A stretch of DNA of 64,000 bases, taken from positions 2,480,001-2,544,000 of the forward strand of contig CAWJSE010000002.1 in NCBI GenBank assembly GCA_963845445.1, read 5' to 3'. Origin of the DNA: JABDBL01 sp963845445 (GTDB lineage: Bacteria > Cyanobacteriota > Vampirovibrionia > Obscuribacterales > Obscuribacteraceae). Positions 27,996 through 37,324 of this stretch are shown piece by piece. A program made the translations under genes and the position numbers. Numbering within the stretch: position 1 is the first letter of the stretch; each line of letters opens with the position of its first letter. The notes beneath the pieces are model-generated. The model searched no databases, was not told where the DNA came from, and worked only from the letters and a program-made list of their open reading frames with translations.

Positions 27996-29738
27996 CTATC
28001 CGGTGCTCACCTGCTCAACGCCAACTGATGAATTATTATAACTGGTTGCAGCAAGGGGAAAATCCGTCTCGGCTGCCAAGCTATTGCCACCCATTAACAA
28101 ACCAAGTTTTTCAGCACTCAAATTACTAACATAATCTGTACCAACGATAGTACCGGCAAACATTACAGAAATACGATCGCAAGTCTTCAAGAGCTCGTCC
28201 AAATCCGGCGATATCAGCAGCACGCTTTTGCCACTAGCAGCATATTGCCGAAATTCATTGCGAATTCTGAGCGACATGGCTAAATCAAGGCCCGCAGTTG
28301 GATTTACTGCCACCACAAGCGGTGCTGGCTTCTCAAGCTCGCGTGCAATAATAAGACGCTGCAAATTGCCTCCGGATAGACTGCCACCCAAAGTAAATAT
28401 GCTTTTAGGGAGCACACCGAAAGCAGTTATACGCTCATGCGCCATCTCGGCCACTTGCTTGCGCCTTATAAATGGACCAGCTAAAAATTCCTTCCTGTAA
28501 ATTCCGCGCAAAAGCAAGTTTTCTGCCAAAGTCAGTTGGGCTAAAGAACCCCTTTTTGCGTCACTTGGTATATAGGCTACTCCGTCGTATGGTGTACGCA
28601 AGCTCTTCCAGTTGGAAAGCTTACCCCTTAAAATGAAATCTCCCCTTGCTGGGATCAAGTGCCCAGCCAGAAGACTAGCAAGTTCATCTTGCCCGCTACC
28701 CATTACCCCAGCAATACCATGCACTTCGCCGGTTTTGATCTCTAAATTTATATCCTCTAAGGCTCGGTTAGTTGTAGATGCTTTGACCTGCACATTTTTC
28801 AGAACAATTTGGTTAACGTCGCTATGATTGCCATATACACTGGCCGATTGTAAATTGTAATCTCCTATCATATTTAAGCGCTGCCTCGGCTCATTACATT
28901 CACCTCGTACGCGCGTATCCTCGCCGCCTTTGGCTTCGCTGAATCTCTCTCCTATCATTATTTGCGCTAGCTCTTCTGCTTTGACTGACTTTCCGGTAAA
29001 ACTGGAAATCAAACGTCCCTGTCTTAGCACACTTATAACCGCCGCAAATCTTAATAACTCTTCAATATGATGAGTAATGAGAATAACAATTTTGCCCGAA
29101 ACAGCTAAATTATCCATTGTCCCCAAAATCTCTTCCGCTTCAAAAGGCGCAAGTTGAGAAGTGGGCTCATCCAGGATTAAAATGCGAGCATCTCGTGAGA
29201 GTAATTTCAATATTTCTACCTTTTGTTTTTGCGCCATATTAAGACGAGAAATAGGCGCTAACAAATCTAAGTCAATTCCATATTGAGCTGCTTTTTCTGC
29301 AATCACTTCGGCATGCTTTTTAGGCTGCAAGATAATTGGTGTTGCTGGATGACCCAGTACAATATTGTCTAATACCGTCAGTGATGGCACCAGTGTAAAT
29401 TGCTGGTGGACCATACCTATGCCCAGTCTCCTTGCCTCAGCAGGAGATCTAAAAATCACTGGCTTACCGTCAATATTTATTGATCCATTATCAGGCTGAT
29501 AATAGCCCGCCAGGATTTTCATAAGAGTAGACTTACCAGCACCATTCTCGCCCAAAAAGGCATGAATGCCGCCCGATTGAATATGACAAGTAACGCTGTC
29601 ATTAGCTAGCACATTGCCAAATTTTTTAGTAATGTGATCAAAATCGATGGTTAAAAGTCCATTGCGATTCGCCTTATCAACAATTGAGTGCTGATAATTG
29701 GTTGCCTTCTTTAAGACTGTGGTGTTTGTTTCTATCAT
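27996..29738 (-). CDS. ABC transporter ATPase with two nucleotide-binding domains, nucleoside type (YufO/NupA-like)
   Basis: The protein is 580 aa with this start. Domain 1 has Walker A GENGAGKST (residues 63-71), a Q-loop in GMVHQQFTL and Walker B LILDEPTS. Its signature region NMAQKQKVEILKLL departs from the LSxGxxQ consensus. Domain 2 has the degenerate P-loop GVMGSGQDEL usual for this subfamily, signature LSGGNLQR and NPTAGLDL. The frame opens six codons earlier at a TTG (29756), but the ATG at 29738 is the better start. It is first in a four-gene operon with two permeases and a BMP binding protein, a complete importer for nucleosides or a similar ligand. Confidence 0.93.
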   Translation of the reverse strand: MIETNTTVLKKATNYQHSIVDKANRNGLLTIDFDHITKKFGNVLANDSVTCHIQSGGIHAFLGENGAGKSTLMKILAGYYQPDNGSINIDGKPVIFRSPAEARRLGIGMVHQQFTLVPSLTVLDNIVLGHPATPIILQPKKHAEVIAEKAAQYGIDLDLLAPISRLNMAQKQKVEILKLLSRDARILILDEPTSQLAPFEAEEILGTMDNLAVSGKIVILITHHIEELLRFAAVISVLRQGRLISSFTGKSVKAEELAQIMIGERFSEAKGGEDTRVRGECNEPRQRLNMIGDYNLQSASVYGNHSDVNQIVLKNVQVKASTTNRALEDINLEIKTGEVHGIAGVMGSGQDELASLLAGHLIPARGDFILRGKLSNWKSLRTPYDGVAYIPSDAKRGSLAQLTLAENLLLRGIYRKEFLAGPFIRRKQVAEMAHERITAFGVLPKSIFTLGGSLSGGNLQRLIIARELEKPAPLVVAVNPTAGLDLAMSLRIRNEFRQYAASGKSVLLISPDLDELLKTCDRISVMFAGTIVGTDYVSNLSAEKLGLLMGGNSLAAETDFPLAATSYNNSSVGVEQVSTG

Positions 29739-29904
29739 GCCCAGCCGCAAAAACAATAAGCGTAATCATCACACAAACTGGATATCCAATCAATGGGAAA
29801 ATCACGCTAATTTGTTTACAAAAACAGATAAGTTTAAGGCCGCCTAATCTAAGATTGGCTGTCTTTTCTTATTTAGCTATTGGGTGAATTAAGAGCAGAA
29901 AATG

Positions 29905-30945
29905 CTACTTAACAGACAATGCTTTAGCAGTTGCACCCATTTTGCTGGCTACCATTTCGGCCAACTCAACTAAGCGATTGCTATAACCCCATTCGTTATC
30001 GTACCAAGCAAGCACTTTTAACATACGATTATTCACACTCATAGTCAGCTCAGCATCAACAATTGAAGAAAGCTTATTACCCTTAAAGTCTATTGAAACC
30101 AGTGGTGTTTCACAATAGCCAAGAATGTTTTTCATCTTGCCATGAGCCGCTTCTTTTAGAGCTTGCTTAGCAGATTCCACTGAAACATCTTTCTTTGTAG
30201 TGACAACCAAATCTACTATTGACACATTAGGTGTTGGCACGCGAATAGCAAAACCGTTCAATTTCCCCTTTAAAGTTGGCAATACAAGACCAATAGCTTT
30301 AGCAGCACCGGTGCTAGCTGGAATCAGCGATTGTCCAGCAGCCCTTGCACGGCGTAAGTCTTTGTGACTGGTGTCGAGCAATCTTTGATCTAATGTATAA
30401 GCATGGATGGTAGTCATCAAGCCACATTCAATACCAAAAGTGTCATCAATTACTTTAGCAACCGGTCCTAAGCAATTAGTTGTACAGCTGGCGTTCGAGA
30501 TAATATTATGTTTTTCAGCATCATACTTGTCGTCATTTACGCCTAGAACTACTGTTATGTCTTCGTCTTTGGCAGGAGCAGAAATAATAACTTTACGGGC
30601 TCCAGCAGTAATATGTCCTTTTGCTTTTTCAGCTTCAGTAAAAACGCCGCTGCACTCAAGAACTATGTCTACCTTGAGCTTGCTCCAAGGACAATTAGAA
30701 GGCTCTTTTTCTTTAGAAAATTGTATTGCTTTACCACCCACTACTAATGAATCTTGGGTGTGGCTCACTTCTTGCGGCAATTCACCCAAAATTGAGTCAT
30801 ATTTAAGCAAATGAGCAGATTGCTCTAAATCTTGTATAGGATCGTTAATTGCGACGATTTCAATATTTTTGTTAGCGCCAGCCAGATAGGCCCGAAGCGC
30901 ATTGCGTCCAATTCTGCCAAAACCATTAATTGCTACTCTTGCCAT
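29905..30945 (-). CDS. gap: Glyceraldehyde-3-phosphate dehydrogenase, type I
   Basis: This 346-aa glycolytic enzyme oxidises glyceraldehyde-3-phosphate to 1,3-bisphosphoglycerate. The Rossmann motif INGFGRIGRNALRA is at the N-terminus and the catalytic cysteine is C154 in SNASCTTNCLGP. The substrate-site segment (AGQSLIPASTGAAKAIG) and the C-terminal WYDNEWGYSNRLVEL are intact. AGAGG lies close upstream of the ATG. It stands alone, with nfu transcribed divergently. Confidence 0.97.
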   Translation of the reverse strand: MARVAINGFGRIGRNALRAYLAGANKNIEIVAINDPIQDLEQSAHLLKYDSILGELPQEVSHTQDSLVVGGKAIQFSKEKEPSNCPWSKLKVDIVLECSGVFTEAEKAKGHITAGARKVIISAPAKDEDITVVLGVNDDKYDAEKHNIISNASCTTNCLGPVAKVIDDTFGIECGLMTTIHAYTLDQRLLDTSHKDLRRARAAGQSLIPASTGAAKAIGLVLPTLKGKLNGFAIRVPTPNVSIVDLVVTTKKDVSVESAKQALKEAAHGKMKNILGYCETPLVSIDFKGNKLSSIVDAELTMSVNNRMLKVLAWYDNEWGYSNRLVELAEMVASKMGATAKALSVK

Positions 30946-31131
30946 AAGAAACCTCTTATAAACCTAAAATAATCCCAGTCCTTAGCCAAAATGATAGCGC
31001 ATGGGCCTATAATAAATAAACCTAGTATAACGAAATCATGCGCGAAATATACGAATAGTTGTGCCTTAACGCTGCTTTAAATCGTTTTTGATAAGCTAGA
31101 ATTGTGATCTAATTATTAATGGAGTCATTTT

Positions 31132-31350
31132 ATGAAAGAGCAAGTTGAACAAGTTTTAGACAAAATCCGTCCTATGTTAATGATGGATGGCGGAAATATT
31201 GAACTTGTTGATGTTAAAGACGATCAAGTTTTTGTTCACTTGGTAGGGGCCTGTGGCATGTGCCCCAGCTCTACCATGACTTTAAAAATGGGCGTCGAAA
31301 AAGCCATCAAAGAAGCCATACCTAGTATCAAAGAAGTCGTTTCGGTATAG
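31132..31350 (+). CDS. NifU C-terminal-domain (Nfu-type) iron-sulfur scaffold
   Basis: This 72-aa stand-alone NifU-like domain carries the iron-sulfur cluster cysteines C41-GM-C44. The family signature RPMLMMDGGNIELVDV is present, with the C-terminal helix GVEKAIKEAIP. Such proteins carry assembled [4Fe-4S] clusters to target enzymes and are often stand-alone in Cyanobacteria and relatives. GGAG before the ATG is a good ribosome site. It is divergent from gap. Confidence 0.92.
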   Translation: MKEQVEQVLDKIRPMLMMDGGNIELVDVKDDQVFVHLVGACGMCPSSTMTLKMGVEKAIKEAIPSIKEVVSV

Positions 31351-31396
31351 ATTAGCCAGTGCATCTCAAAAAAATTTAGAAATGAAAATCGCTCAA

Positions 31397-32116
31397 TCAA
31401 ACACCGCATTGGATTGCCAAATTGCTTTGGGAGAATGTTTCAAATTCTATATTAGCTTCTGGCGATATGGCTTTAATGTGACCAATCAATTCCTCAGTCG
31501 CTTGTTCCAGATTTTGCACCATAGATGGTGGCAAACAATCGAGAACAAAATAAGCATTGCGCGTCTCTTTAACCAGCGCTGTCCTTAGACATTGTCGCCA
31601 ATTCCAACGTCTACAAGTAACCCCTCCTGGATCTGCCCATATTACTTCCCCTTTATCTGGATATGAAACTATTTCTTCTCCATTTTGGATATTAACAAAT
31701 GGTTCGCTACCATCAGCAAATTTCAAAACAAGATCCCCTGTCAGTTTATCTAAATCCTCACCACCAGCCGGAAGATTATATTTAATGCTAACGGCATTAT
31801 AAATATCTACAACCCGATTGATATTGGGCAAAGATTGCCCTTTCAAAACCCTACTCAATAAAGCTTCTACAGAACACGAATATTTGCTTGGCTTCGATCC
31901 AAATGCACTATAGGTAGTACGCCAAGCCAATATGTGAGGATCATCTGCAGGCTTCTTATCTACAAAATTTTCTTGTGCCTTTCGCTCGGCTGCGCTAAGA
32001 ATTCCTTTAGCGTATTCGTCACTGGCTCCATTTGTCAGACCATAAGCATAAATCACTTTTGCCACATATTCAGGGAATCGTTCAAAGATTGCTTTATCAA
32101 CTCTCAGCTTGTACAA
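31397..32116 (-). CDS. B3/B4 tRNA-binding-domain protein (PheRS beta editing-domain relative)
   Basis: The C-terminal two thirds match the stand-alone B3/B4 domain family related to the editing domain of phenylalanyl-tRNA synthetase beta chain. Visible signatures are WRTTYSAFGSKPSKYSCSVE, LPNINRVVDIYNAVSIKYNL, GEVIWADPGGVTCRRWNWR and TRNAYFVLD. Stand-alone members are thought to clear mischarged tRNA or to bind tRNA-like substrates; the substrate here is unknown. The frame opens at a TTG at 32143. I prefer the TTG at 32116 because GGAGGA lies seven bases before it, giving 239 aa. Confidence 0.85.
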   Translation of the reverse strand: MYKLRVDKAIFERFPEYVAKVIYAYGLTNGASDEYAKGILSAAERKAQENFVDKKPADDPHILAWRTTYSAFGSKPSKYSCSVEALLSRVLKGQSLPNINRVVDIYNAVSIKYNLPAGGEDLDKLTGDLVLKFADGSEPFVNIQNGEEIVSYPDKGEVIWADPGGVTCRRWNWRQCLRTALVKETRNAYFVLDCLPPSMVQNLEQATEELIGHIKAISPEANIEFETFSQSNLAIQCGV

Positions 32117-32222
32117 CTTTCCGTCCTCCACTAACCCGCGCAATTAAAGCTCGGCGCTCACAGGCCCATTAGTCAAATGCCCCAACTTACAAATGTGGCT
32201 CTCAGACAAAGGCTGCTTAGCG

Positions 32223-32687
32223 TTATTTTCCTAATTCAAAAATAACCTTGTCACCTTCTTTGATACTATGTTTTTTAACATAGCCGCCGGGCAATTCTAT
32301 TACTTCAGTTACATTAATGCCTGGATCTTCTTCTGGATAAGTGACACAAGCTCTTGGATCTTCTGATCGGCAAGGAGGTACATTCTCAAAGATTTTTACT
32401 ATGCGCCCATTATAAATAAAACACATATCGAGTGGTATTAAAGTATGATACATCCAAAACTTTACAGCCCTGGGAGGATTAAACAAAAAAACCATGCCTG
32501 TTCCTTCCGCCAATGAAGTACGAAACATTAAACCTCGTTCTATTTGTTCTCGAGTTGAGGCTATTTCCAATTTGACCACATTACCATGGCCGATCGTAGC
32601 TGCAGGTGTAAGAGCCAAAGCCGGACAAAACAACATTGCTACTATAAGTAGTACTACTAATACACTGCTAATTATTCTTGCCAACAT
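32223..32687 (-). CDS. DUF192-family secreted protein
   Basis: This 154-aa protein has a signal peptide (residues 1-26, ending PALALT). A complete DUF192 domain follows: EIASTREQIERGLMFRTSL, GMVFLFNPPRAVKFWMYHTL, PLDMCFIYNGRIVKI and VIELPGGYVKKHSIKEGD. The biochemical role of the family is not established. It lies 23 bases downstream of the Lnt-like gene on the same strand, so the two may form an envelope operon. Confidence 0.9.
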   Translation of the reverse strand: MLARIISSVLVVLLIVAMLFCPALALTPAATIGHGNVVKLEIASTREQIERGLMFRTSLAEGTGMVFLFNPPRAVKFWMYHTLIPLDMCFIYNGRIVKIFENVPPCRSEDPRACVTYPEEDPGINVTEVIELPGGYVKKHSIKEGDKVIFELGK

Positions 32688-32710
32688 TTATAACTTACCT
32701 CTTGAATGAA

Positions 32711-34417
32711 CTAAAGCCACCAGGTTTTTGTAAAGGGCGTTTTGGACCAAAGAAATTGTACGGTCCCTAATAATAAATCAGAATTATTATCTCGTTTTTT
32801 TTGCTCTGCTATCTTGGGGGGTAAGAAAAGGCTCTGAACGGCACCATTTGGTTCTATAACTGCCATTACCCCTTCATTAGCACAAATAACAACATAGCGA
32901 TAATTTTCTATCGCTCTAAAGATTCCAGCTGCGAGCATTTGCTTATTCAAGTGGCTATTATGAATCCACGATAAATTTATTGAACTGACAATTAAAGATG
33001 CTCCTCTGCGCACTTCATTAGCTACTAATCGAAAGTCACCCACATCCGAACCAGATAAGAGTCCCAGCTTGCCCCACTTGATTTTCGGCGCTTTCAAAGA
33101 ATACCAGGATGATGGATCTTCCTTGTTTGGCACAAAGAGCCATTCTTGCAAGCTTGAGCCTAAAGAGGCCAAGTTGAGGATATTGCTCAACCTCACAGAT
33201 CTATCCGGCAAAAACCCGCCCGGTATAGTCGATCTATCTTCTAAATATAGGTGCTGTTTTATATCAGTGCTTCCTTCCGCAGAAAGAATTAAATTCTCAC
33301 GCATTATATTTCGACCTTCTGCACGCGCCAAACTTAAAATGATTGAATTACGATTTTGACGGGCACTGTCCTTTATCCGATTTAAAACATCATTTGTCTC
33401 GCTAAGACCCCTTTCTTTACTTGCTTCGGCGAAGATTATCATAGGTAATTCTTTTGCGACCACCGGCATTTTACATTCCGGCGAAAACTGGTCACCTAAC
33501 ATAATGCCTACCGGCAAAATTGGCTGTGCTCGCTCAGTGGCTTTGTCATATTGCCCCAACTCTTTCGACTGCTTTACGTAAGTATCGATTTGAGCTTGTC
33601 CAAAATAATATAGTGCTCCGGCAATTATCAGCGCCACACATAAATCGACCAACGCACCTGCTCTTGGCGAAATCGAATCCACGCGTTGAAGCGGACCCTC
33701 ATTTCTTTTTACTAATTCAACTATGAATGCCGCAATTGTACTATTGACCAAGATCAGAAAAAATTCTAAACCGACCGGACCAATATATTTCAAAATCTGC
33801 AACATGGGCAGAAGGTTATATTGTGAATAAATTAAAGGATCTGTTGCTACTGGTGCAACTGGCAAAAATTTGCCCAAACTAATTAAATAATCTGCCGTAT
33901 TCAGCCCCCAGTGCAAAAAAACCCAAAGCAACGGCACCGATATGAGATAAGGAAAAAATGGTCTGACAAAGTAAGGAATATATCCCGGTCTCAAGGGTAA
34001 CAAACTTACAAACCAGGCAAATAACATGGTTGGCAGCGATAATTCCAACGCCTGCACGAACCAAATAAGTGCAGCTATACGCGCTGGACTTTGCCCACTT
34101 ATCGCTGTTCCTATGCCAAGGTAATATTGCAAACTCACCAAGTGATAGCCCAGCCCGAAGGCTAAGCCCACAAATAAAGGTTCTACATTACCATGACAAA
34201 AACTAATCATTACCAGAAAGGGTGCCACCATAAACCAGGCTAGCCACCATTGATCGAAACCCGGACTAGCAAAACCCAGTATTGCTCCACTTATTAAAGC
34301 AATACAAATTTTTTGCCATGCTCTAAGCGTCAGAGGTTTTTTAACCACCCTTTTGGCGCCTAAGCCATCTAGATTGAATTTATCAGTTTTCTTGATTTTC
34401 TCAGTCACAAAAACCAT
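32711..34417 (-). CDS. Apolipoprotein N-acyltransferase-like membrane protein, catalytic residues missing
   Basis: This 568-aa protein is built like Lnt, which adds the third acyl chain to lipoproteins in the inner membrane. Hydrophobic segments occupy about 35-235 (LISGAILGFASPGFDQWWLAWF is the Lnt N-terminal hallmark), followed by another near 258-272 and a periplasmic nitrilase-like domain (about 295-535). The domain keeps a Glu (E331, FAEAS) and the closing part (AAGIFRAIENYRYVVICANEG). The nucleophile motif, normally ICYE, reads LLSGSD with Ser455 in the Cys place. The KRHLVPFGE lysine segment reads QEWLFVPNKE without the Lys. It is therefore a divergent or inactive relative. No clear ribosome site precedes the ATG at 34417. 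Confidence 0.8.
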   Translation of the reverse strand: MVFVTEKIKKTDKFNLDGLGAKRVVKKPLTLRAWQKICIALISGAILGFASPGFDQWWLAWFMVAPFLVMISFCHGNVEPLFVGLAFGLGYHLVSLQYYLGIGTAISGQSPARIAALIWFVQALELSLPTMLFAWFVSLLPLRPGYIPYFVRPFFPYLISVPLLWVFLHWGLNTADYLISLGKFLPVAPVATDPLIYSQYNLLPMLQILKYIGPVGLEFFLILVNSTIAAFIVELVKRNEGPLQRVDSISPRAGALVDLCVALIIAGALYYFGQAQIDTYVKQSKELGQYDKATERAQPILPVGIMLGDQFSPECKMPVVAKELPMIIFAEASKERGLSETNDVLNRIKDSARQNRNSIILSLARAEGRNIMRENLILSAEGSTDIKQHLYLEDRSTIPGGFLPDRSVRLSNILNLASLGSSLQEWLFVPNKEDPSSWYSLKAPKIKWGKLGLLSGSDVGDFRLVANEVRRGASLIVSSINLSWIHNSHLNKQMLAAGIFRAIENYRYVVICANEGVMAVIEPNGAVQSLFLPPKIAEQKKRDNNSDLLLGTVQFLWSKTPFTKTWWL

Positions 34418-34456
34418 GTTACACTAAAACCGTTTTTACAAACTAGAAAGTAGGGC

Positions 34457-34972
34457 TTGACTATTTTCGCACAACGTATACTCGGTATTGATCCCGGCAC
34501 TGCCACGGTTGGCTATGGAGCACTTATCCATCAAGTCAATAATGACTTAAACTATCTTGGCTCCGGCATTATCCAAACCCCAAAAGACATGCTTGCCGGA
34601 AAAAGGCTGAGTATGATTCGCTCTGACCTTATTCAACTTATCCAACAGTTCAAGCCGGATATATTGTCTGTAGAATCGATTTTCTTCTTTAAAAATGCCA
34701 AAACTGCCATGGCAGTAGCTCAAGCTAGAGGAGTTATTTTAGAGGCAGCCGCTACTTGTTGTATTCCGGTAGCAGAATATACCCCTATGCAAGTAAAGTT
34801 ACAGCTTACTGGCAGTGGTAAAGCCGATAAACGAATGGTGCAAGAAATGATTGCAGCACTTTTTGAATTACCAATAATCAAGCCTGATGACGCTGCTGAT
34901 GCATTGGCATTGGCTGTATGTCATACCCGCTTAAAATATTTGCTTAACCCTGCTTTAGAACCAGCTAGTTAA
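34457..34972 (+). CDS. ruvC: Holliday junction resolvase RuvC
   Basis: This 171-aa endonuclease resolves Holliday junctions with RuvAB. The acidic active site is complete: D12 in ILGIDPG, E73 in SVESIFF, and D145 with D148 in PDDAADALALAVCH. Length is normal. The start is a TTG at 34457 with AGGG immediately upstream; no ATG exists in frame before the active-site Asp. It is divergent from the Lnt-like gene. ruvA and ruvB are not in the window. Confidence 0.95.
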   Translation: MTIFAQRILGIDPGTATVGYGALIHQVNNDLNYLGSGIIQTPKDMLAGKRLSMIRSDLIQLIQQFKPDILSVESIFFFKNAKTAMAVAQARGVILEAAATCCIPVAEYTPMQVKLQLTGSGKADKRMVQEMIAALFELPIIKPDDAADALALAVCHTRLKYLLNPALEPAS

Positions 34973-35015
34973 TTCTCCTTGCAACATCTATAAGCTATAT
35001 AGTTTTGCTATCTTT

Positions 35016-35054
35016 AATTAAATAGGACAGGAGAAGCTCCTGCCCTATTTAATT
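35016..35054 (-). terminator. 18-bp stem-loop downstream of groEL
   Basis: Arms 35016-35033 and 35037-35054 enclose three bases. One position is A-C as plus-strand RNA but G-U as minus-strand RNA, so the stem is perfect only for minus-strand transcripts. It starts 22 bases after the groEL stop. It may also serve convergent ruvC, whose stop is 44 bases away on the other side. Confidence 0.65.
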
Positions 35055-35075
35055 TCATTCTTTCACAGTTGTGAT

Positions 35076-36722
35076 TTAGAAATCACCCATGCCCATGCCG
35101 GCACCGGCTGGCATGCCTGTGATCTTCTTATCGTCCGGAACATCGACCACGAGGGCTTCTGTGGTCAAGAACATGGCGGCGATGGAGGCGGCATTTTGAA
35201 GAGCGCAGCGCTCAACTTTAGCTGGATCGATGATGCCAGCCTTAGCCATATCAACGTATTCGAAAGTCATAGCATTGAAGCCAAAGCCTTCGCTTTTTGT
35301 TCTTTGACTTTCTCGACCACTACTTCACCAGGAAGTCCGGCATTATCAGCAATTTGACGTACTGGAGCTTCAAACGATTTGACTACGATTTCGAAACCGG
35401 TGCTTTCATCGCCATGTAAATTGATCACTCAATTTTTCGAGCATTCTTGCCGATGATCAACAACGTGGTGCCGCCGCCAGGAACATATCCTTCTTCGACT
35501 GCAGCGCGGGTTGCGTTAAGAGCATCTTCGAAGCGCAGTTTGCGATCTTTGAGTTCTGTTTCGGTTGCGGCACCGACTTTGATTACTGCAACGCCGCCGG
35601 CCAATTTGGCTAAGCGCTCTTGCAGTTTTTCTTTGTCGAATTCGGAATCGGATTCTTCGATTTGACGACTGATAAGCAGCGATACGCTCTTGGTGACTTC
35701 TTCTTTCGAATCATTACCGGCAACGATGGTGGTCTTGTCTTTGTTGACTGCGAACTTGGCGGGCTTTGCCGAGAGCATGTCGATGGTGACATTTTCAAGC
35801 TTTATGCCGGCTTCTTCGGACACAACTTGCCCACCGGTTAGAATGGCGATATCTTTGAGCATTTCTTTTCGACGATCGCCAAAGCCAGGAGCTTTGACAG
35901 CGACAGCAAGGAATACTTTGCGCAAGTGGTTAACAACCAGGGTGGCTAGGGCTTCGCCTTCGACATCTTCAGCGATGAGCAAGAAAGGACGTCCGGCAGC
36001 GGGCAACTTTTTCCAGAACTGGAACTAAGTCAGCAAGCAGATTGACTTTCTTATCTACACAAAGAATGTATGGCTCGTCAAGGACGGCTTCCATGCGCTC
36101 AGGATCGGTGACGAAATAAGCTGAGACATAACCTTTGTCGAACTGCATTCCTTCAACAACTTCCAATTCGGTTGAAAGTGATTTGGATTCTTCAACTGTG
36201 ATTACGCCATCTTTGCCCACTTTTTCCATAGCATCGGCAATGAATTTGCCGATTTCTTCATCGTTGCCAGCAGAAATAGTGGCAACTTGAGTGATTTCGT
36301 TTTGCCTTCGACTGGCTTGAGCGATGGCTTTGATTTCTTCAACAGCTAATTCAACTGCTTTATGGATACCGCGGCGCAATACCATCGGGTTGGCACCAGC
36401 TGCTACATTTCTCAAGCCTTCTTTAATCATGGCTTGAGCAAGAACGGCTGCTGTGGTTGTGCCATCACCAGCATTATCATTAGTTCTTGTACAGACTTCG
36501 CGAACCAATTGAGCACCGGCATTTTCGAGGTGATCTTCCAGTTCAATTTCTTTAGCGATAGTCACACCGTCATTAATGATTTGCGGTGCACCAAATTTCT
36601 TCTCCAAAACCACATTACGACCGGCTGGTCCCAAAGTAATTTTGACTGTATTGGCTACATGGTCCACACCACGCTCTAGATGCGCGACGAGCTTGTTCTT
36701 CATAAACAATTTGCTTTGCCAT
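35076..36722 (-). pseudogene. groEL: Chaperonin GroEL, reading frame broken several times
   Basis: The true start is the ATG at 36722 (MAKQIVYEEQARRA) with AAGGAG upstream. The chaperonin sequence is then readable to the GMPAGAGMGMGDF tail, but only by changing frame. There is an extra base at about 36680 and another at about 35998. Bases are missing at about 35426 and 35286-35288. A compensating pair near 36302-36325 garbles KPVEGK into QASRRQ. All other landmarks are perfect (DGTTTAAVLAQA, KVGKDGVITVEE, LAGGVAVIKVGAATE, VPGGGTTLL, AGIIDPAKV). Such tight protein conservation with so many indels suggests consensus error rather than decay. Bases 35461-35580 are 66/120 G+C, richer than neighbouring genes. 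It follows groES. Confidence 0.85.
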
Positions 36723-36802
36723 ATTTTCTAAATTATCTCCTTAAGAATAAAAGTGAAAAGTTCGTTTCGATTAATTAGCCAATGATGGCCAGAATGTCGC
36801 GC

Positions 36803-37087
36803 TCAGCCAAGAATTAGATATTCAACTCCTTCAATCTTGACTTCGGTTCCTGAATATTTAGCAAAAGAATCTTTGTCGCCCACTTTCACTTCCATGGGTT
36901 GACGGGTGCCTTTCTCGTCGAACTTGCCAGGTCCGGCAGCAAGTACTTCGCCTTGTTGAGGCTTTTCTTTGGCCGTATCAGGCAGAACAATACCACCAGC
37001 CGTCTTTTCCTCGGCATCAAGTTTTTTAACTACCACCCGGTCAGCCAGTGGCTTTAATTGAAGCTTTGTCGCAGATGCAGTAGACAA
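36803..37087 (-). CDS. groES: Co-chaperonin GroES (C-terminus frameshifted)
   Basis: The visible frame codes 94 aa: LKPLADRVVVKKLDAEEKTAGG, the mobile-loop region, GDKDSFAKYSGTEVKIEGVEYLIL, then Gly and stop. In the next frame the normal ending AERDILAIIG follows directly and stops at 36775. A single extra base at 36807-36808 therefore truncates the protein by about nine residues. GroES caps the GroEL folding chamber. A near-perfect AAGGAGG lies eight bases before the ATG. I looked for a CIRCE operator upstream and did not find one. groEL begins 52 bases after the corrected stop. Confidence 0.93.
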   Translation of the reverse strand: MSTASATKLQLKPLADRVVVKKLDAEEKTAGGIVLPDTAKEKPQQGEVLAAGPGKFDEKGTRQPMEVKVGDKDSFAKYSGTEVKIEGVEYLILG

Positions 37088-37324
37088 TGTTCTATCCTCC
37101 TTATAACGAATAGATACGTGAGTAATAAGGCAATAGCCGCTTATCTGAGATGTAACTCATAAGCAAAAGGCTTCGCCCACAATTGCAGTGTAAGGTAAGA
37201 AGACTATTTTCCTCCTTTTCTTAATCATTTTTTGAATATGCGGCTTTATATAGGCACTTTTGGGCATCTTCTCCCCTTTAATACCACTATTTCACACCGT
37301 TTTCGGCGCCAACGGCTTAAAGCC

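Noticed and set aside
35076..36722. Programmed frameshifting in groEL
   Set aside because: There are several lesions of both signs, none at a slippery heptamer with a following structure, and no precedent in this family.
37088..37324. Possible CIRCE or other heat-shock operator before groES
   Set aside because: I looked for TTAGCACTC-N9-GAGTGCTAA and did not find it. Only a strong ribosome site is clear.
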